From: Halorhabdus rudnickae
GTDB lineage: Archaea; Halobacteriota; Halobacteria; Halobacteriales; Haloarculaceae
Direction of reading: 5' to 3'
Assembly (NCBI RefSeq): GCF_900880625.1
Contig: NZ_CAAHFB010000002.1
Coordinates: forward strand, 62,001-126,000
DNA: 64,000 nt
Positions 36,304 through 43,995 of this stretch are shown piece after piece. The notes under the pieces were generated by a model. That model did no database searches and was not told the origin of the DNA. It worked only from the letters and a program-made list of their open reading frames with translations. Made by a program: the position numbers and the translations under genes. Every line of letters begins with the position of its first letter. Position 1 is the first letter of the stretch.

Positions 36304-37236
36304 TCAAGCGCCGTCTTTGAGCACGTCGATGAGCTCTTCTGCTGTGGAACTGATCCGGTCGAGACGGTCGCGAACGACCTCGGGGTCGTCCGACTCCCAC
36401 GCAGCGAGGTAGAACGCTGACCCACTGGTGTCGAGCCCGCAGTAGCGCCCGACGACGTACGCGACGGCTTCCGCCTCGACTTCGCGTTTCGCCCGCTCGG
36501 TGTCGTCGTCGACATCGAAGTGGAGCAGGGCGTGTGCGTACTCGTGAGTTAGCGTCCGCGCGAGGTCGGCCTCGTTCTCCCGATCACGCACTTCAACCCG
36601 CGGTTGCATATCGACGAGACTGAGCTGCTCGCAGATGCCCTTCGCCTCGCCGTGCGTCCACTCCGCTTCCGGCACGATCCGAACCGTCACACCGAGTTCA
36701 TCCGCAGCATCGGTCAGCCGACCGACGAGATCGCCGGCGTCCCCAGTCGCTTCCGTGTCGAGTTCGGGAAGTGGCTCACCTTCAGTCTGGGAGATGTCGA
36801 ACACCGGCGCCGGCTTGAACCCGACCAGCCCCTCCGACCACTCCTCGGGGGCTGTCTCGTCGTACTCACAGTCGCTGTCCTCGTGGTAGCTCGGCGAGTT
36901 CTCGCATTCCGGGCATTGCTTGGTGATGATCGGCGCCCAGATCCAAATGGCCGACTCACCCTCCTGGACATGCCTGTCGAACTCCTCATGCCATGTCCGG
37001 TAGCCCGCCACCCGGGTCGCCTCGGGGCACTGCCGCTTGATGAGGAGCGTGTTCCGGTAGGAGTAGTCATGGAAGCGACTCTGGACGTCGAGCCACTCTT
37101 GGAACTCGTCGCTGGCCTGCGCGTCGTCGACGCCGGCGACGAGGTCGTCGATCCACTGTTCGATGGTACTGTTCATCTCGTCTGATCGCGTGTCGGTCTG
37201 GTCGAAGGAGACCGACGAGTCTCTGGTCGTGGACAT
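36304..37236 (-). CDS. ArdC-like antirestriction protein (ssDNA binding plus metallopeptidase)
   Basis: 310 residues from the ATG at 37,236. The N-terminal ssDNA-binding domain typical of ArdC (W...FHDYSYRNTLLI then GYRTWHEEF) is followed by an inserted CPEC...C zinc-like element and a C-terminal zincin-like domain with HEYAHALLH near residues 229-237 (HExxH). Family knowledge: ArdC protects incoming plasmid single strands from restriction during conjugation. A member of the hairpin repeat family lies upstream (37,283-37,310). Its presence argues for a transferable plasmid. Confidence 0.85.
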   Translation of the reverse strand: MSTTRDSSVSFDQTDTRSDEMNSTIEQWIDDLVAGVDDAQASDEFQEWLDVQSRFHDYSYRNTLLIKRQCPEATRVAGYRTWHEEFDRHVQEGESAIWIWAPIITKQCPECENSPSYHEDSDCEYDETAPEEWSEGLVGFKPAPVFDISQTEGEPLPELDTEATGDAGDLVGRLTDAADELGVTVRIVPEAEWTHGEAKGICEQLSLVDMQPRVEVRDRENEADLARTLTHEYAHALLHFDVDDDTERAKREVEAEAVAYVVGRYCGLDTSGSAFYLAAWESDDPEVVRDRLDRISSTAEELIDVLKDGA

Positions 37237-37282
37237 CGTGTTCACCGAATCAAATTCACGGCGACTGCGTCTGTTCAGACCG

Positions 37283-37310
37283 CGCCGCACCCCTCAGGGG
37301 CGTTCAAAAA
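37283..37310 (-). promoter_or_regulatory. ACCCCTC-loop hairpin upstream of ardC
   Basis: CGCC-GCACCCCTCAGG-GGCG followed by an A-run (plus-strand reading). It lies about 47 bp upstream of the ardC ATG, between it and the preceding stop. Confidence 0.7.
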
Positions 37311-37322
37311 CCGCTCAGTCGG

Positions 37323-37670
37323 TCAGCGGAGCTCGTGGCGTTCGTCCGCAAACCCGACCGTGACGAGGTACTCGAGGAACTCGTCGAACCGCTCGACGTC
37401 GCTGGGCATGTCAGTCGCAAGGTGACGTGCCCACTCGATAGCCCATTGGAAGGCGGGATCCGTGCCGCCCTTGCCGTGTAGATACCACCAGCGAGCCGCT
37501 TTGAGAACCACTATTGGATTCGTTGGTGGCTGCTCACCGGCGAGCCCACGGGTGATGGACTCGATCTCCTCGGGAACGTCGCTTGCGTGGACGTCGCTGG
37601 ACTGCGTGTTCGCGATATCGACGGGAATCTCGTCGATCGAGACATCTCTCGGTGACTGTTGTTGACTCAC
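37323..37670 (-). CDS. Hypothetical protein, about 115 aa
   Basis: Start chosen at the GTG at 37,670, which has a Shine-Dalgarno-like AGGTGA just upstream; a GTG three codons earlier is in the same frame. The centre has VLKAARWWYLHGKGGTDPAFQWAIEWA, a compact aromatic helix pair. Family not recognised. It is preceded by a hairpin of the ACCCCTC-loop family and followed by the hairpin of ardC, so it is probably a separate transcript unit. Similar small genes accompany ardC in haloarchaeal plasmids as far as I recall. Confidence 0.6.
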   Translation of the reverse strand: MSQQQSPRDVSIDEIPVDIANTQSSDVHASDVPEEIESITRGLAGEQPPTNPIVVLKAARWWYLHGKGGTDPAFQWAIEWARHLATDMPSDVERFDEFLEYLVTVGFADERHELR

Positions 37671-37702
37671 GGAGATCACCTGACTGCGAGGACTTCAGCT
37701 GA

Positions 37703-37735
37703 AGCCCTCACCCTCTCAGGGGGGCGAAAAACAAC
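37703..37735 (-). promoter_or_regulatory. ACCCTCTC-loop hairpin upstream of the 115-aa gene
   Basis: GCCC-TCACCCTCTCAGGG-GGGC followed by GAAAAACAAC in plus-strand reading; about 35 bp before the start codon of the minus-strand gene. Confidence 0.68.
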
Positions 37736-37757
37736 CCACGGTCGGTACGACGGTATC

Positions 37758-38522
37758 TTAGCGGCCGATGGTGCCTTGGCGCGTGATTGGCGCGTCGGGC
37801 TTGATGCTGAACGCGACGATGGTAGCATCCTCGGTTGCAGTGATGGTCACGTTGTCGTCGCCGGTCACGAGTGCGCTCTCGGTGAACCCGACCGTTTCAT
37901 CGCCGACCTCGACGGCGCCGTCGAAGACGTACAGATAGGTGTGCCAGTCCGGCTGTGAGGGGAGCGTGGTTGTGGCCTCGGCGGCGAGTCGGCAGTCGTA
38001 GAAGTCGACGTCGTTCCGAACGTACAGCGGGGCGTCGGTTCCCTCGGGCCCGAACAGGTGGCGCCACTCACCGGCGACCGGGTCGGGGATCGGCTCGTGC
38101 TGGATGCCAGGTTCGAGGTCGAGGCTGTGTGGGCGGACGAAGATCTGGAGCATCCGCAGCGGGGGATCGTCGGCGAGCGTTTCCTCGGCGTGCCAGAAGC
38201 CGCTGCCGGCGTTCATCACCATCAGGTGGTCGGGATCGGTGACGAGTTCGTTGCCCTGGCGGTCGTCGTGGCGCATCACGCCCTCGGGGACCCAGGAAGT
38301 GATCTCCTCGTTACGGTGCTGGTGCATCCGGATGAGCGTGCCCGGATCCATGAACGACTCGACGACCGTCGCGAGCGGGCCGTAGCCGTGGTCGTCGTGG
38401 TCGGGGACGGCACGACCGGGGAAGTTGAAGTGGATCCGAAACTTCCCCTGATTCTGCGATACGTCCGTTCGCGGCGCCGTATAGATGCGCGACTGTGTCT
38501 GTGCGGAAGGCGAATCGTCCAT
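37758..38522 (-). CDS. Pirin-family bicupin protein
   Basis: 254 residues from the ATG at 38,522. The N-terminal cupin has the metal-site pattern of pirins: RMHQHRNEEITSWVPEG and FWHAEE. Further family blocks are MLQIFVRPH and a second cupin with TYLYVFDGAVEVGDE. Family knowledge: pirins bind iron or act as quercetin dioxygenases; in archaea the role is unclear. It is one of few metabolic-looking genes here and has no member of the hairpin family upstream, so it may be a later insertion in the cluster. Confidence 0.88.
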   Translation of the reverse strand: MDDSPSAQTQSRIYTAPRTDVSQNQGKFRIHFNFPGRAVPDHDDHGYGPLATVVESFMDPGTLIRMHQHRNEEITSWVPEGVMRHDDRQGNELVTDPDHLMVMNAGSGFWHAEETLADDPPLRMLQIFVRPHSLDLEPGIQHEPIPDPVAGEWRHLFGPEGTDAPLYVRNDVDFYDCRLAAEATTTLPSQPDWHTYLYVFDGAVEVGDETVGFTESALVTGDDNVTITATEDATIVAFSIKPDAPITRQGTIGR

Positions 38523-38599
38523 TACCCGATATAGACGCTCACCCGCTAAATGGGTTCTGCGCAACGGTTCCTAGCTTCACGCTGGGTGAGCCGCGTCCC

Positions 38600-39601
38600 T
38601 CATACCGACGGGAAGTAGACGCTTTCCTCGCCGGCGATCTCTTCCAGGTTGTTCCGGTGACGGTGGCTGAAGTAGCACTCGTAGCTGCAGTATCCACAGA
38701 TGGCGCCGGTATCGTATTCGACGACGTACGGGCCGCGGCGCGTTCGCCAGACGTTCGTCCCGCACTCGGCACAGGCGGCGTCCTCGATATCGGCAGGACT
38801 CGGTCCCTCGTACTCAACGTTGAGCCCCTCGTCTTGCGGTGTCGATTCGGGCCAGACTCCGTGAGTCTGCCAGAACTCGCGGATACGAGCGAGGCTGTGG
38901 CGCACCGTCTTTCGGACGGTGACGTGGTCGGCGTCGCGACCACTGTCGTCCCAGCCGTCGGCCGTCCAGAACTCACCGAACTGCGCGCCACGATGCAGCC
39001 CGTTCCAGTCGACGCCGACGATGTCGGCCGGTGGCTCGTCAGTGAGTGTCGGTCTGGTCAGCTGTCGAATGGCGTCGAGTTGCTTGGGCGGACTCCCGCC
39101 GAGGATGTGGACGCGCCGCCCTCTCCAGTCGGCTGGGTCGGAGAACTCGTGGGCCAGACGGTCGGCATATCCTCGTGAATACCCGAGGACGAGGTCCTGG
39201 GGAATCTCGTCGATCACCGCTTGGCACTTCGGGACGACGATGAGCTGGGCCTCGGGATGGCTCGCTTGGATCTCACGAGCAGCAGCGACGTGGGCGTCGA
39301 CGTCAGCAGGTTCGTAGATGTCGCCAATGACTCCGACCTGTGGCTCGTACTCGAAGAATCGATCGACGAATCGATCCAGATCGGGATTCCGGAAGTCATT
39401 GTCGAGCATCCCGACAGGAATCTCGAGGTTCAGGTACTGGTCTGCCTGATACCCACAGTCTTCCCGAAACCCGGGAAGATATCCGAGTGCCAAGGCGTCA
39501 GCGACGAACGGAACTCGATGGAGGAACGCCACCTGGTCCGCTTGTCTGGCGGCAGCGATGTCGCTAGCCGTGCTGGAGTCCGTACTCAAATCGATGGACA
39601 T
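38600..39601 (-). CDS. DUF6610-like protein with C-terminal zinc finger
   Basis: 333 residues. The N-terminal two thirds resemble a TIM-barrel-like fold recalling tRNA-guanine transglycosylase relatives (LIVVPKCQAV, LVLGYSRGYADR, RRVHILGGSPPKQL). The C-terminal 80 residues hold CAECG and CGYCSYECYFSH, probably a zinc site. I place it in haloarchaeal DUF6610 from memory. Upstream is a hairpin of the repeat family (39,630) and palindrome copy 5. The TGT-like fold may point to base modification, but active-site residues cannot be confirmed by eye. Confidence 0.65.
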   Translation of the reverse strand: MSIDLSTDSSTASDIAAARQADQVAFLHRVPFVADALALGYLPGFREDCGYQADQYLNLEIPVGMLDNDFRNPDLDRFVDRFFEYEPQVGVIGDIYEPADVDAHVAAAREIQASHPEAQLIVVPKCQAVIDEIPQDLVLGYSRGYADRLAHEFSDPADWRGRRVHILGGSPPKQLDAIRQLTRPTLTDEPPADIVGVDWNGLHRGAQFGEFWTADGWDDSGRDADHVTVRKTVRHSLARIREFWQTHGVWPESTPQDEGLNVEYEGPSPADIEDAACAECGTNVWRTRRGPYVVEYDTGAICGYCSYECYFSHRHRNNLEEIAGEESVYFPSV

Positions 39602-39629
39602 GACTGAACTCGCGAGGCCGCCACTGGCC

Positions 39630-39660
39630 GCCCCGCGCCCATTCAGGGGCCCGAAAAACG
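39630..39660 (-). promoter_or_regulatory. CGCCCATTC-loop hairpin upstream of the DUF6610-like gene
   Basis: GCCCC (39,630) - GCGCCCATTCA - GGGGC, then CCGAAAAACG in plus-strand reading; 29 bp before the minus-strand start. Confidence 0.75.
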
Positions 39661-39673
39661 GGATACTCTGACG

Positions 39674-39715
39674 CTAACCAACAAAAGGTGATAGATGATC
39701 CCGTATGTTGGTTAA
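39674..39715. repeat. (C)TAACCAAC palindrome, copy 5
   Basis: Arms at 39,674-39,682 (first base C instead of T) and 39,707-39,715, 24 bp apart. It begins 9 bp after the stop of the 73-aa gene. Confidence 0.87.
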
Positions 39716-39724
39716 GATCGATCG

Positions 39725-39946
39725 CTACTTCTCATCCTCACGCAACTCTTCCGCTTTCCACTGGAGGCGACGCAGAATCTGTGTCCGATTCTGGTGCGCG
39801 TTCTCGTATGCAACGCACTCCCGGAGTGTCTCCATATCGGGAATCGTCGCGATTCCAGCCTTGATCAGTCGATGGTTCGGTGATTCGAGGCGCTTTTCGG
39901 GTGGGAACTCGTCGTCAGCCCCGCTGTTGTCCGTGGACTTCTCCAT
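39725..39946 (-). CDS. Small acidic protein, 73 aa
   Basis: 73 residues with a patterned centre (HRLIKAGIATIPDMETLREC) followed by a helical RTQILRRLQWKAEEL. It recurs in haloarchaeal plasmid gene sets next to DUF932 proteins as far as I recall, but the family name is not certain. It follows the DUF932 gene by 66 bp and is preceded by its own hairpin (39,953-39,984), with GGAGGGCGA as a possible ribosome-binding site. Confidence 0.6.
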   Translation of the reverse strand: MEKSTDNSGADDEFPPEKRLESPNHRLIKAGIATIPDMETLRECVAYENAHQNRTQILRRLQWKAEELREDEK

Positions 39947-39952
39947 CGCTAT

Positions 39953-39984
39953 CGCCCTCCACCCCTCACGGGAGAGAAAGACAG
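39953..39984 (-). promoter_or_regulatory. ACCCCTC-loop hairpin upstream of the 73-aa gene
   Basis: CTCC-ACCCCTCACG-GGAG (39,957-39,974) followed by AGAAAGACAGAAC. The stem is the weakest of the set, but loop and A-rich flank are kept. Confidence 0.6.
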
Positions 39985-40012
39985 AACAGCCGACTACCCC
40001 ACCATGGCAGCG

Positions 40013-41173
40013 TCAGGCCATCGCGTCCTGGAACCGCTCGCGAAGCGCATCTTCACGCTCCTCGAACTGATTGACCTTCTCCTGCAGGTCGTCGCTGACG
40101 CGCTCGATACTCGCGAGCGCCCGCTCGCCGGCGAGCGACGCCTGCGACCCGTCGTCACCGTCCGTCTCCAGCTGCTCCTCGTAGGCTCGTTCGACGCGCT
40201 CGATGGTACCTTCCGGATTGAACAGAATGTCGTTGGCCGTGCGGACGTAGCCGTCCAGTGACGCACCCTCCTTGCCCTGGAAGAAGTGGGTGAGCGCGTA
40301 CGTCGCGCCGGAATGCAGCGTCCACATGTCGATCTCGACGGGTGAGGCCGCGTTGGCCTCCGCATCGCTCGCAGCGCGCTCAGCGAGGTAATCCGGGAAG
40401 CCAAGTAGGCTGTAGAACTCCGTGACAGTGAACGGGAGCTCCGAGAAGTCGAGGTCGATGTCCTGCGCGTCCCGGATGAACTCGAAGAGATCGTTGGCGA
40501 CGAGTTCAACCTGTGCGAGGAGCTCCTCCCACCAGGTCCGGAAGTTCCGCACGTCGCCGACGTGCTTGATGACCTCCTTGTCGGTGAGCGAGCGCATCGT
40601 GTTAGAGCAATACCCATCCTGGGCGAAGCCCTCCACGTAGACGGCGTGCTCGCCGAAGAAGTCGTAGCCCGACGTGACGCCCATCGTGATCGGGTCCGAC
40701 CGGCCAGGAAGGCGCACCTCGAGGCCATCGAACATGATGTCCATGTGGACCTCGCCGCCGCCCCGGTAACGCCGAATCTCGCCGAACATCACATCGCCCA
40801 GCGGCGTCCCGTCGATGGTCTCTTCGCGGAGGACCTCCTCCAGCGGCCCGTACACGTCGACGGGATTGATGATCGCGTAGCTGTCCGTGGGAACATGAAA
40901 TAGTGGATCCGTCTCCGCGCCCTCATCTCTGGCCTGCTCCCGAGCGCGACTCGGCTCGACGAGCGCGTTGAACCGCTCCGTCTCGACCCACTCGTCGGTG
41001 TAGGGGTTCTGGTAGGCCACGGTCGTCTCGACAGCCTGCGGGAGATCGCGGATCGCCTCGGCGAAGGACACGGGACTCTCGCCCCCGTGACGCTGTCGGT
41101 ACCACTCGGGCAGTTCGGTGTCGGTACGTCCATCGACGCCAGCGAAGATGGTTCTCGACTCAGGGTCTTTCAT
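40013..41173 (-). CDS. DUF932-family protein
   Basis: 386 residues from the ATG at 41,173, preferred because GAGGTGA lies just upstream; an in-frame ATG at 41,218 would add 15 residues. The DUF932 pattern is clear: YAIINPVDVYGPLEEVL, a GGEVHMDIMFDG segment, VTSGYDFFGEHAVYVEGF and a helical C-terminus. Family knowledge: DUF932 proteins are typical of phages and plasmids and contain a LigD-like fold; function unknown. A hairpin of the repeat family lies in the leader, and palindrome copy 6 lies upstream of that. Confidence 0.82.
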   Translation of the reverse strand: MKDPESRTIFAGVDGRTDTELPEWYRQRHGGESPVSFAEAIRDLPQAVETTVAYQNPYTDEWVETERFNALVEPSRAREQARDEGAETDPLFHVPTDSYAIINPVDVYGPLEEVLREETIDGTPLGDVMFGEIRRYRGGGEVHMDIMFDGLEVRLPGRSDPITMGVTSGYDFFGEHAVYVEGFAQDGYCSNTMRSLTDKEVIKHVGDVRNFRTWWEELLAQVELVANDLFEFIRDAQDIDLDFSELPFTVTEFYSLLGFPDYLAERAASDAEANAASPVEIDMWTLHSGATYALTHFFQGKEGASLDGYVRTANDILFNPEGTIERVERAYEEQLETDGDDGSQASLAGERALASIERVSDDLQEKVNQFEEREDALRERFQDAMA

Positions 41174-41224
41174 CTCGGTCACCTCGACGCAGGAACGCTC
41201 ATCGACGGCCGCCTGCATCGTCTC

Positions 41225-41257
41225 GCGCCCTGCGCCCCTCTGCCGGGCGCAACAACA
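41225..41257 (-). promoter_or_regulatory. GCCCCTC-loop hairpin upstream of the DUF932 gene
   Basis: GCGCCC (41,225-41,230) - TGCGCCCCTCTGCC - GGGCGC (41,245-41,250), then AACAACAAC in plus-strand reading. In the minus-strand transcript it precedes a GAGGTGA ribosome-binding site by about 45 nt. Confidence 0.72.
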
Positions 41258-41265
41258 ACACCACG

Positions 41266-41307
41266 TTAACCAACACCGGGTCCAGGGGGTGGAAGGGCGT
41301 TGGTTAA
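41266..41307. repeat. TTAACCAAC palindrome, copy 6
   Basis: Arms at 41,266-41,274 and 41,299-41,307, 24 bp apart. The right arm contains the stop codon (TAA, 41,304-41,306) of the Mom-like gene, so the repeat lies at the end of that operon and upstream of the DUF932 gene. Confidence 0.88.
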
Positions 41308-41969
41308 CAAGACCACCGGGAGAGGGAGGCCTGTTCTCGGTCGGACTCAGCAGGAATCTCACAGAGAAACCGCCACTTCGGGCGCTCTCGGATCTGTTTG
41401 TCGGGCCGGTTACCCGCCTGTCCGGGCTCCGTTTTCCCGGCACAGATCCAGCCCTTGTCTCTGAGCGCTTTGATCATCGAGCCGTCGAAGTCGGCTCGTA
41501 CGAACGTCAGCAGAAGCCGAACGCCTCGCCGTCGGCCGTGACGCCGCACGAACCGCTCCATCGACCGGGCGAGGGCAGCGGAAGCGAGATTTGGGAAGTC
41601 GACGCCGATACAGATCCGCGCCGCCTCGACGATCTCGTCGCCCTCGTATCGAGTTCCATCGTACTTCAGCGAGCGAATCAGCGGATAGCGCCACGTAATC
41701 GCACCCAGTAGCTGGTCCTGGTAACAGAGCCCGTGATGAACGAGGTTCGTCCGCGGGACACTGTCCATATAGGAATGGTGGGCTTCGTAGATCGCGCCGG
41801 CGACGTGCCGTGGGATCGATTCGATATGGACGCGCTCTGCGAACCGCAACCCGAGCGGCGCCGTGACCGGCTGGCCCTCGCGATGGATGGGACACGAACA
41901 CCCCTCCGGAGTGCGCGTGTACTGGAATCCGGTACTCCGCGGTTGGCCGGGAGAACGTGTCTGAGTCAC
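41304..41969 (-). CDS. Mom-like GNAT-fold protein (putative DNA base modification)
   Basis: 221 residues. The order of features resembles phage Mu Mom: an N-terminal IYEAHHSYMDSVP segment, GLCYQDQLLGAITWRYPLIR, an acidic-aromatic insert, EAARICIGVDFPNLASAALAR, and LLLTFVRADFDGSMIKALRDKGW like the C-terminal GNAT part of Mom. Family knowledge: Mom adds a carbamoylmethyl group to adenine to resist restriction. The N-terminus has a CSCPIHRE motif that may bind metal. The GTG start overlaps the preceding TGA (GTGA). It ends a three-gene operon with the 43-aa protein and a DUF6166 protein. Assignment rests on pattern only. Confidence 0.55.
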   Translation of the reverse strand: MTQTRSPGQPRSTGFQYTRTPEGCSCPIHREGQPVTAPLGLRFAERVHIESIPRHVAGAIYEAHHSYMDSVPRTNLVHHGLCYQDQLLGAITWRYPLIRSLKYDGTRYEGDEIVEAARICIGVDFPNLASAALARSMERFVRRHGRRRGVRLLLTFVRADFDGSMIKALRDKGWICAGKTEPGQAGNRPDKQIRERPKWRFLCEIPAESDREQASLSRWSC

Positions 41970-42097
41970 GAGTCAGTGGCGTCAGTCTTCTCTTGCCGGT
42001 TATTGTACCGCTCCAGTTTGCGACCGGTTTTTTCGAGTGCCTCGACCCCGCGTTCGATCAGTTGGCGGGTGGCTCGCGACAGCCGAAGCGTCTCCAT
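41966..42097 (-). CDS. Small basic protein, 43 aa, inside the Mom-like operon
   Basis: The ATG at 42,097 overlaps the TGA of the DUF6166 gene, and its own TGA (41,966-41,968) overlaps the GTG of the Mom-like gene, so it is coupled on both sides. The sequence is helical and basic (RATRQLIERGVEALEKTGRKLERY). Gapless coupling and codon use support a real gene. Function unknown; perhaps an adaptor or small regulator. Confidence 0.65.
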   Translation of the reverse strand: METLRLSRATRQLIERGVEALEKTGRKLERYNNRQEKTDATDS

Positions 42098-42783
42098 CAG
42101 CACTCCCCCTCCGGTGGCTCGATGAGGTCGTTGCTCTCGTCGACGAGGGCACGGATGGCCCGCTCGACATCGGCATCGTCCGATACCGTCCGGCTCGCCA
42201 GGGGTGCCGGATAGGCGCGATCGCCCTGACTACAGAGGACGGCCAGCCAGCCATCGGTTCCCTCCCCGAGCACGATGTAGTGGTCGCGATCAGCCCGCTG
42301 GAAGACTCGCCGGTCGGGTCGGGTGACCGTTCGCCAGTTCTCGGGGAGCGTCGGTGATGGCTTTCCGCCGTCGGGAAGGGCGACGACATCGTCGGTGATC
42401 GTCGCCATCGCCGCGTCGATCTGTTCGCCGGTGAGGTGCCAGCACGCCGCCGGACCATCACACTCGAGTTGGCTGATCACGCGATTCCGGAACGCGATGT
42501 AGTGTTCTCGCGCGACCTGGGCGTCATTGTAGTAGTCGAGGAGGAGGCCACAGGCGAGCTGTGCAGGTCCGCTTCCAGCATATCCCCACTCGAAGCCCGT
42601 TGGGCTGTGGTTGACCAGCTCGAGACTCTGATCGGGAGTGAGACGCTGGTGTTCGGAGAGATTCAGAACGACGGCTTGGCCGTCGACGCGAAAGCCGACG
42701 TATTCGATGGCGCCGTCACGACGGTGAGCGGGCGCTTCTGTCTGGACTGCGTTCGACGTGGGGCTTCGTGCGTTCCCGTTCAT
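42097..42783 (-). CDS. DUF6166-like protein (first copy)
   Basis: 228 residues. Near residues 55-90 it has LVNHSPTGFEWGYAGSGPAQLACGLLLDYY followed by a YIAFRNRVISQL helix, the block I associate with DUF6166. It is first in an operon with the 43-aa and Mom-like genes; stops and starts overlap. A hairpin of the repeat family (42,805) lies just upstream of the ATG. A paralogue with the same block is encoded at 42,862-43,416. Function unknown. Confidence 0.7.
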   Translation of the reverse strand: MNGNARSPTSNAVQTEAPAHRRDGAIEYVGFRVDGQAVVLNLSEHQRLTPDQSLELVNHSPTGFEWGYAGSGPAQLACGLLLDYYNDAQVAREHYIAFRNRVISQLECDGPAACWHLTGEQIDAAMATITDDVVALPDGGKPSPTLPENWRTVTRPDRRVFQRADRDHYIVLGEGTDGWLAVLCSQGDRAYPAPLASRTVSDDADVERAIRALVDESNDLIEPPEGEC

Positions 42784-42804
42784 CGGTACGTCGCGGGAGT
42801 GGTA

Positions 42805-42836
42805 ACCCCCGCACCCCTCTCGGGGGTTCTACAAAC
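42805..42836 (-). promoter_or_regulatory. CACCCCTCT-loop hairpin upstream of the first DUF6166-like gene
   Basis: ACCCCCG (42,805-42,811) - CACCCCTCT - CGGGGGT (42,821-42,827), a perfect 7-bp stem, followed by TCTACAAAC. It lies 22 bp before the ATG of the minus-strand gene. Confidence 0.8.
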
Positions 42837-42861
42837 AGATCCGGAAACGCCGTCGCCGCCC

Positions 42862-43416
42862 CTACTGGCTAGCTGCGGGGAACTCGAAGCCGCCGGTGTC
42901 CGTGGGTGATTCCTCCGAATCGGTAGGCTCTGATCGAACTTCCTGGCGAGCGTCCTCCAGTTCTTCGCGGCGGTCGTCGACGCTCTGGTGAATATTGGTG
43001 TCGTGCTTCTCGCAGAGCGCTCGCTCGACCGCGAAGGTCATCTCGTCGAAATCGACCGCCGTGATATCAACGTCCTCTTGTGACGGCGTTTCATCAGCGA
43101 CGTCGATGTCTTGCGACCAGGTATCGGCCGAAATGTCGCTGGACGGAAGTCGCCACTCGTCGCCTTCGAGCTCTTCACGCAGGTACTGAGCGAATTCCTT
43201 GTAGTGATCGAGCGCGATGTTTTTCGTTGCGGAGTCAGCCAGCAGCGCGATGGCGAGTTGATCGATGCGGGCCTCGTCGGCCTCCGGTCCCCAGTTGAAC
43301 CCACCAGGGGCGCGGCGCAGAACGTGGAGGTGCTTGTCCAGCACGTCGCCATCGGGCGTGTACACCAGCTGTCCACCCATACAGCGTTCACCGCGGTACG
43401 CTCGGCCGCCTGTCAT
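42862..43416 (-). CDS. DUF6166-like protein (second copy)
   Basis: 184 residues. It has LRRAPGGFNWGPEADEARIDQLAIALLAD then a YKEFAQYLREEL helix, parallel to the block in the first copy. The ATG at 43,416 overlaps the stop of the 148-aa gene (ATGA), favouring it over the ATG at 43,380. The C-terminus is acidic and probably disordered. The two copies appear to be an old tandem duplication. No hairpin lies directly before this start, which fits its position inside an operon. Confidence 0.68.
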   Translation of the reverse strand: MTGGRAYRGERCMGGQLVYTPDGDVLDKHLHVLRRAPGGFNWGPEADEARIDQLAIALLADSATKNIALDHYKEFAQYLREELEGDEWRLPSSDISADTWSQDIDVADETPSQEDVDITAVDFDEMTFAVERALCEKHDTNIHQSVDDRREELEDARQEVRSEPTDSEESPTDTGGFEFPAASQ

Positions 43417-43859
43417 CGGAACTCACCCTCCCAGTGTCCCATACCTCGTGGTCGTTCCGGGGGCTGGCGGGGGAAGGAATCCGACGGCCGACGGGCGGTA
43501 TCTGGACCGCGTCCGGCTCCCTGATTGCTCGTACTCGTGGCCCCGGTTGGTCGGGGACCGACGTACATCGGCTTTCGCGCTTGACTTCGCTCCGTGACGA
43601 CCTCGCGATGGAGCATCGTACAGAGCCACATAACGCTCTCGGCGAGGTCGAACGCCGCTGCTCGCGACCGGAGGTCGTGCTGGCTGAAGAGGATCGTCCC
43701 ATCGGCTCGATCGAGCCGGACCAGCCATTCCGAGGATTGCTGGACGTGGCAAAGGACGGATTTCGAGAACTCGTAGGCGAACACGAAATGATCGTCGTCT
43801 GTTCGTCGATGCAACCACCAGTTGTCGGGGGCGATCTCGCTGTTGCTCTCAGAACTCAT
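43413..43859 (-). CDS. Hypothetical protein, 148 aa
   Basis: Start at the ATG at 43,859, just downstream of a strong hairpin. The N-terminal 100 residues look globular (WWLHRRTDDDHFVFAYEF, a DRADGTILFSQHD strand pair, SRAAAFDLAESVMWLC helix). The C-terminal 40 residues are Pro/Arg-rich. No family recognised. It is coupled to the second DUF6166 gene (ATGA). Confidence 0.6.
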   Translation of the reverse strand: MSSESNSEIAPDNWWLHRRTDDDHFVFAYEFSKSVLCHVQQSSEWLVRLDRADGTILFSQHDLRSRAAAFDLAESVMWLCTMLHREVVTERSQARKPMYVGPRPTGATSTSNQGAGRGPDTARRPSDSFPRQPPERPRGMGHWEGEFR

Positions 43860-43881
43860 CGCTGACCCGGGACGGTGATGA

Positions 43882-43916
43882 CGTCCCGCACCCCTCGCGG
43901 GACGTGAAACAACAAC
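43882..43916 (-). promoter_or_regulatory. ACCCCTC-loop hairpin upstream of the 148-aa gene
   Basis: CGTCCCGC (43,882-43,889) - ACCCCTC - GCGGGACG (43,897-43,904): a perfect 8-bp stem and the exact 7-base consensus loop, then TGAAACAACAAC. Best copy for judging the motif. Confidence 0.85.
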
Positions 43917-43995
43917 TGCGGTCGCCTCACCCGCTTTTGTCGTCGAAGTCGGCAACGTATTTGGTTCTAGCAAGATACAGTCCAATTATATTCGG

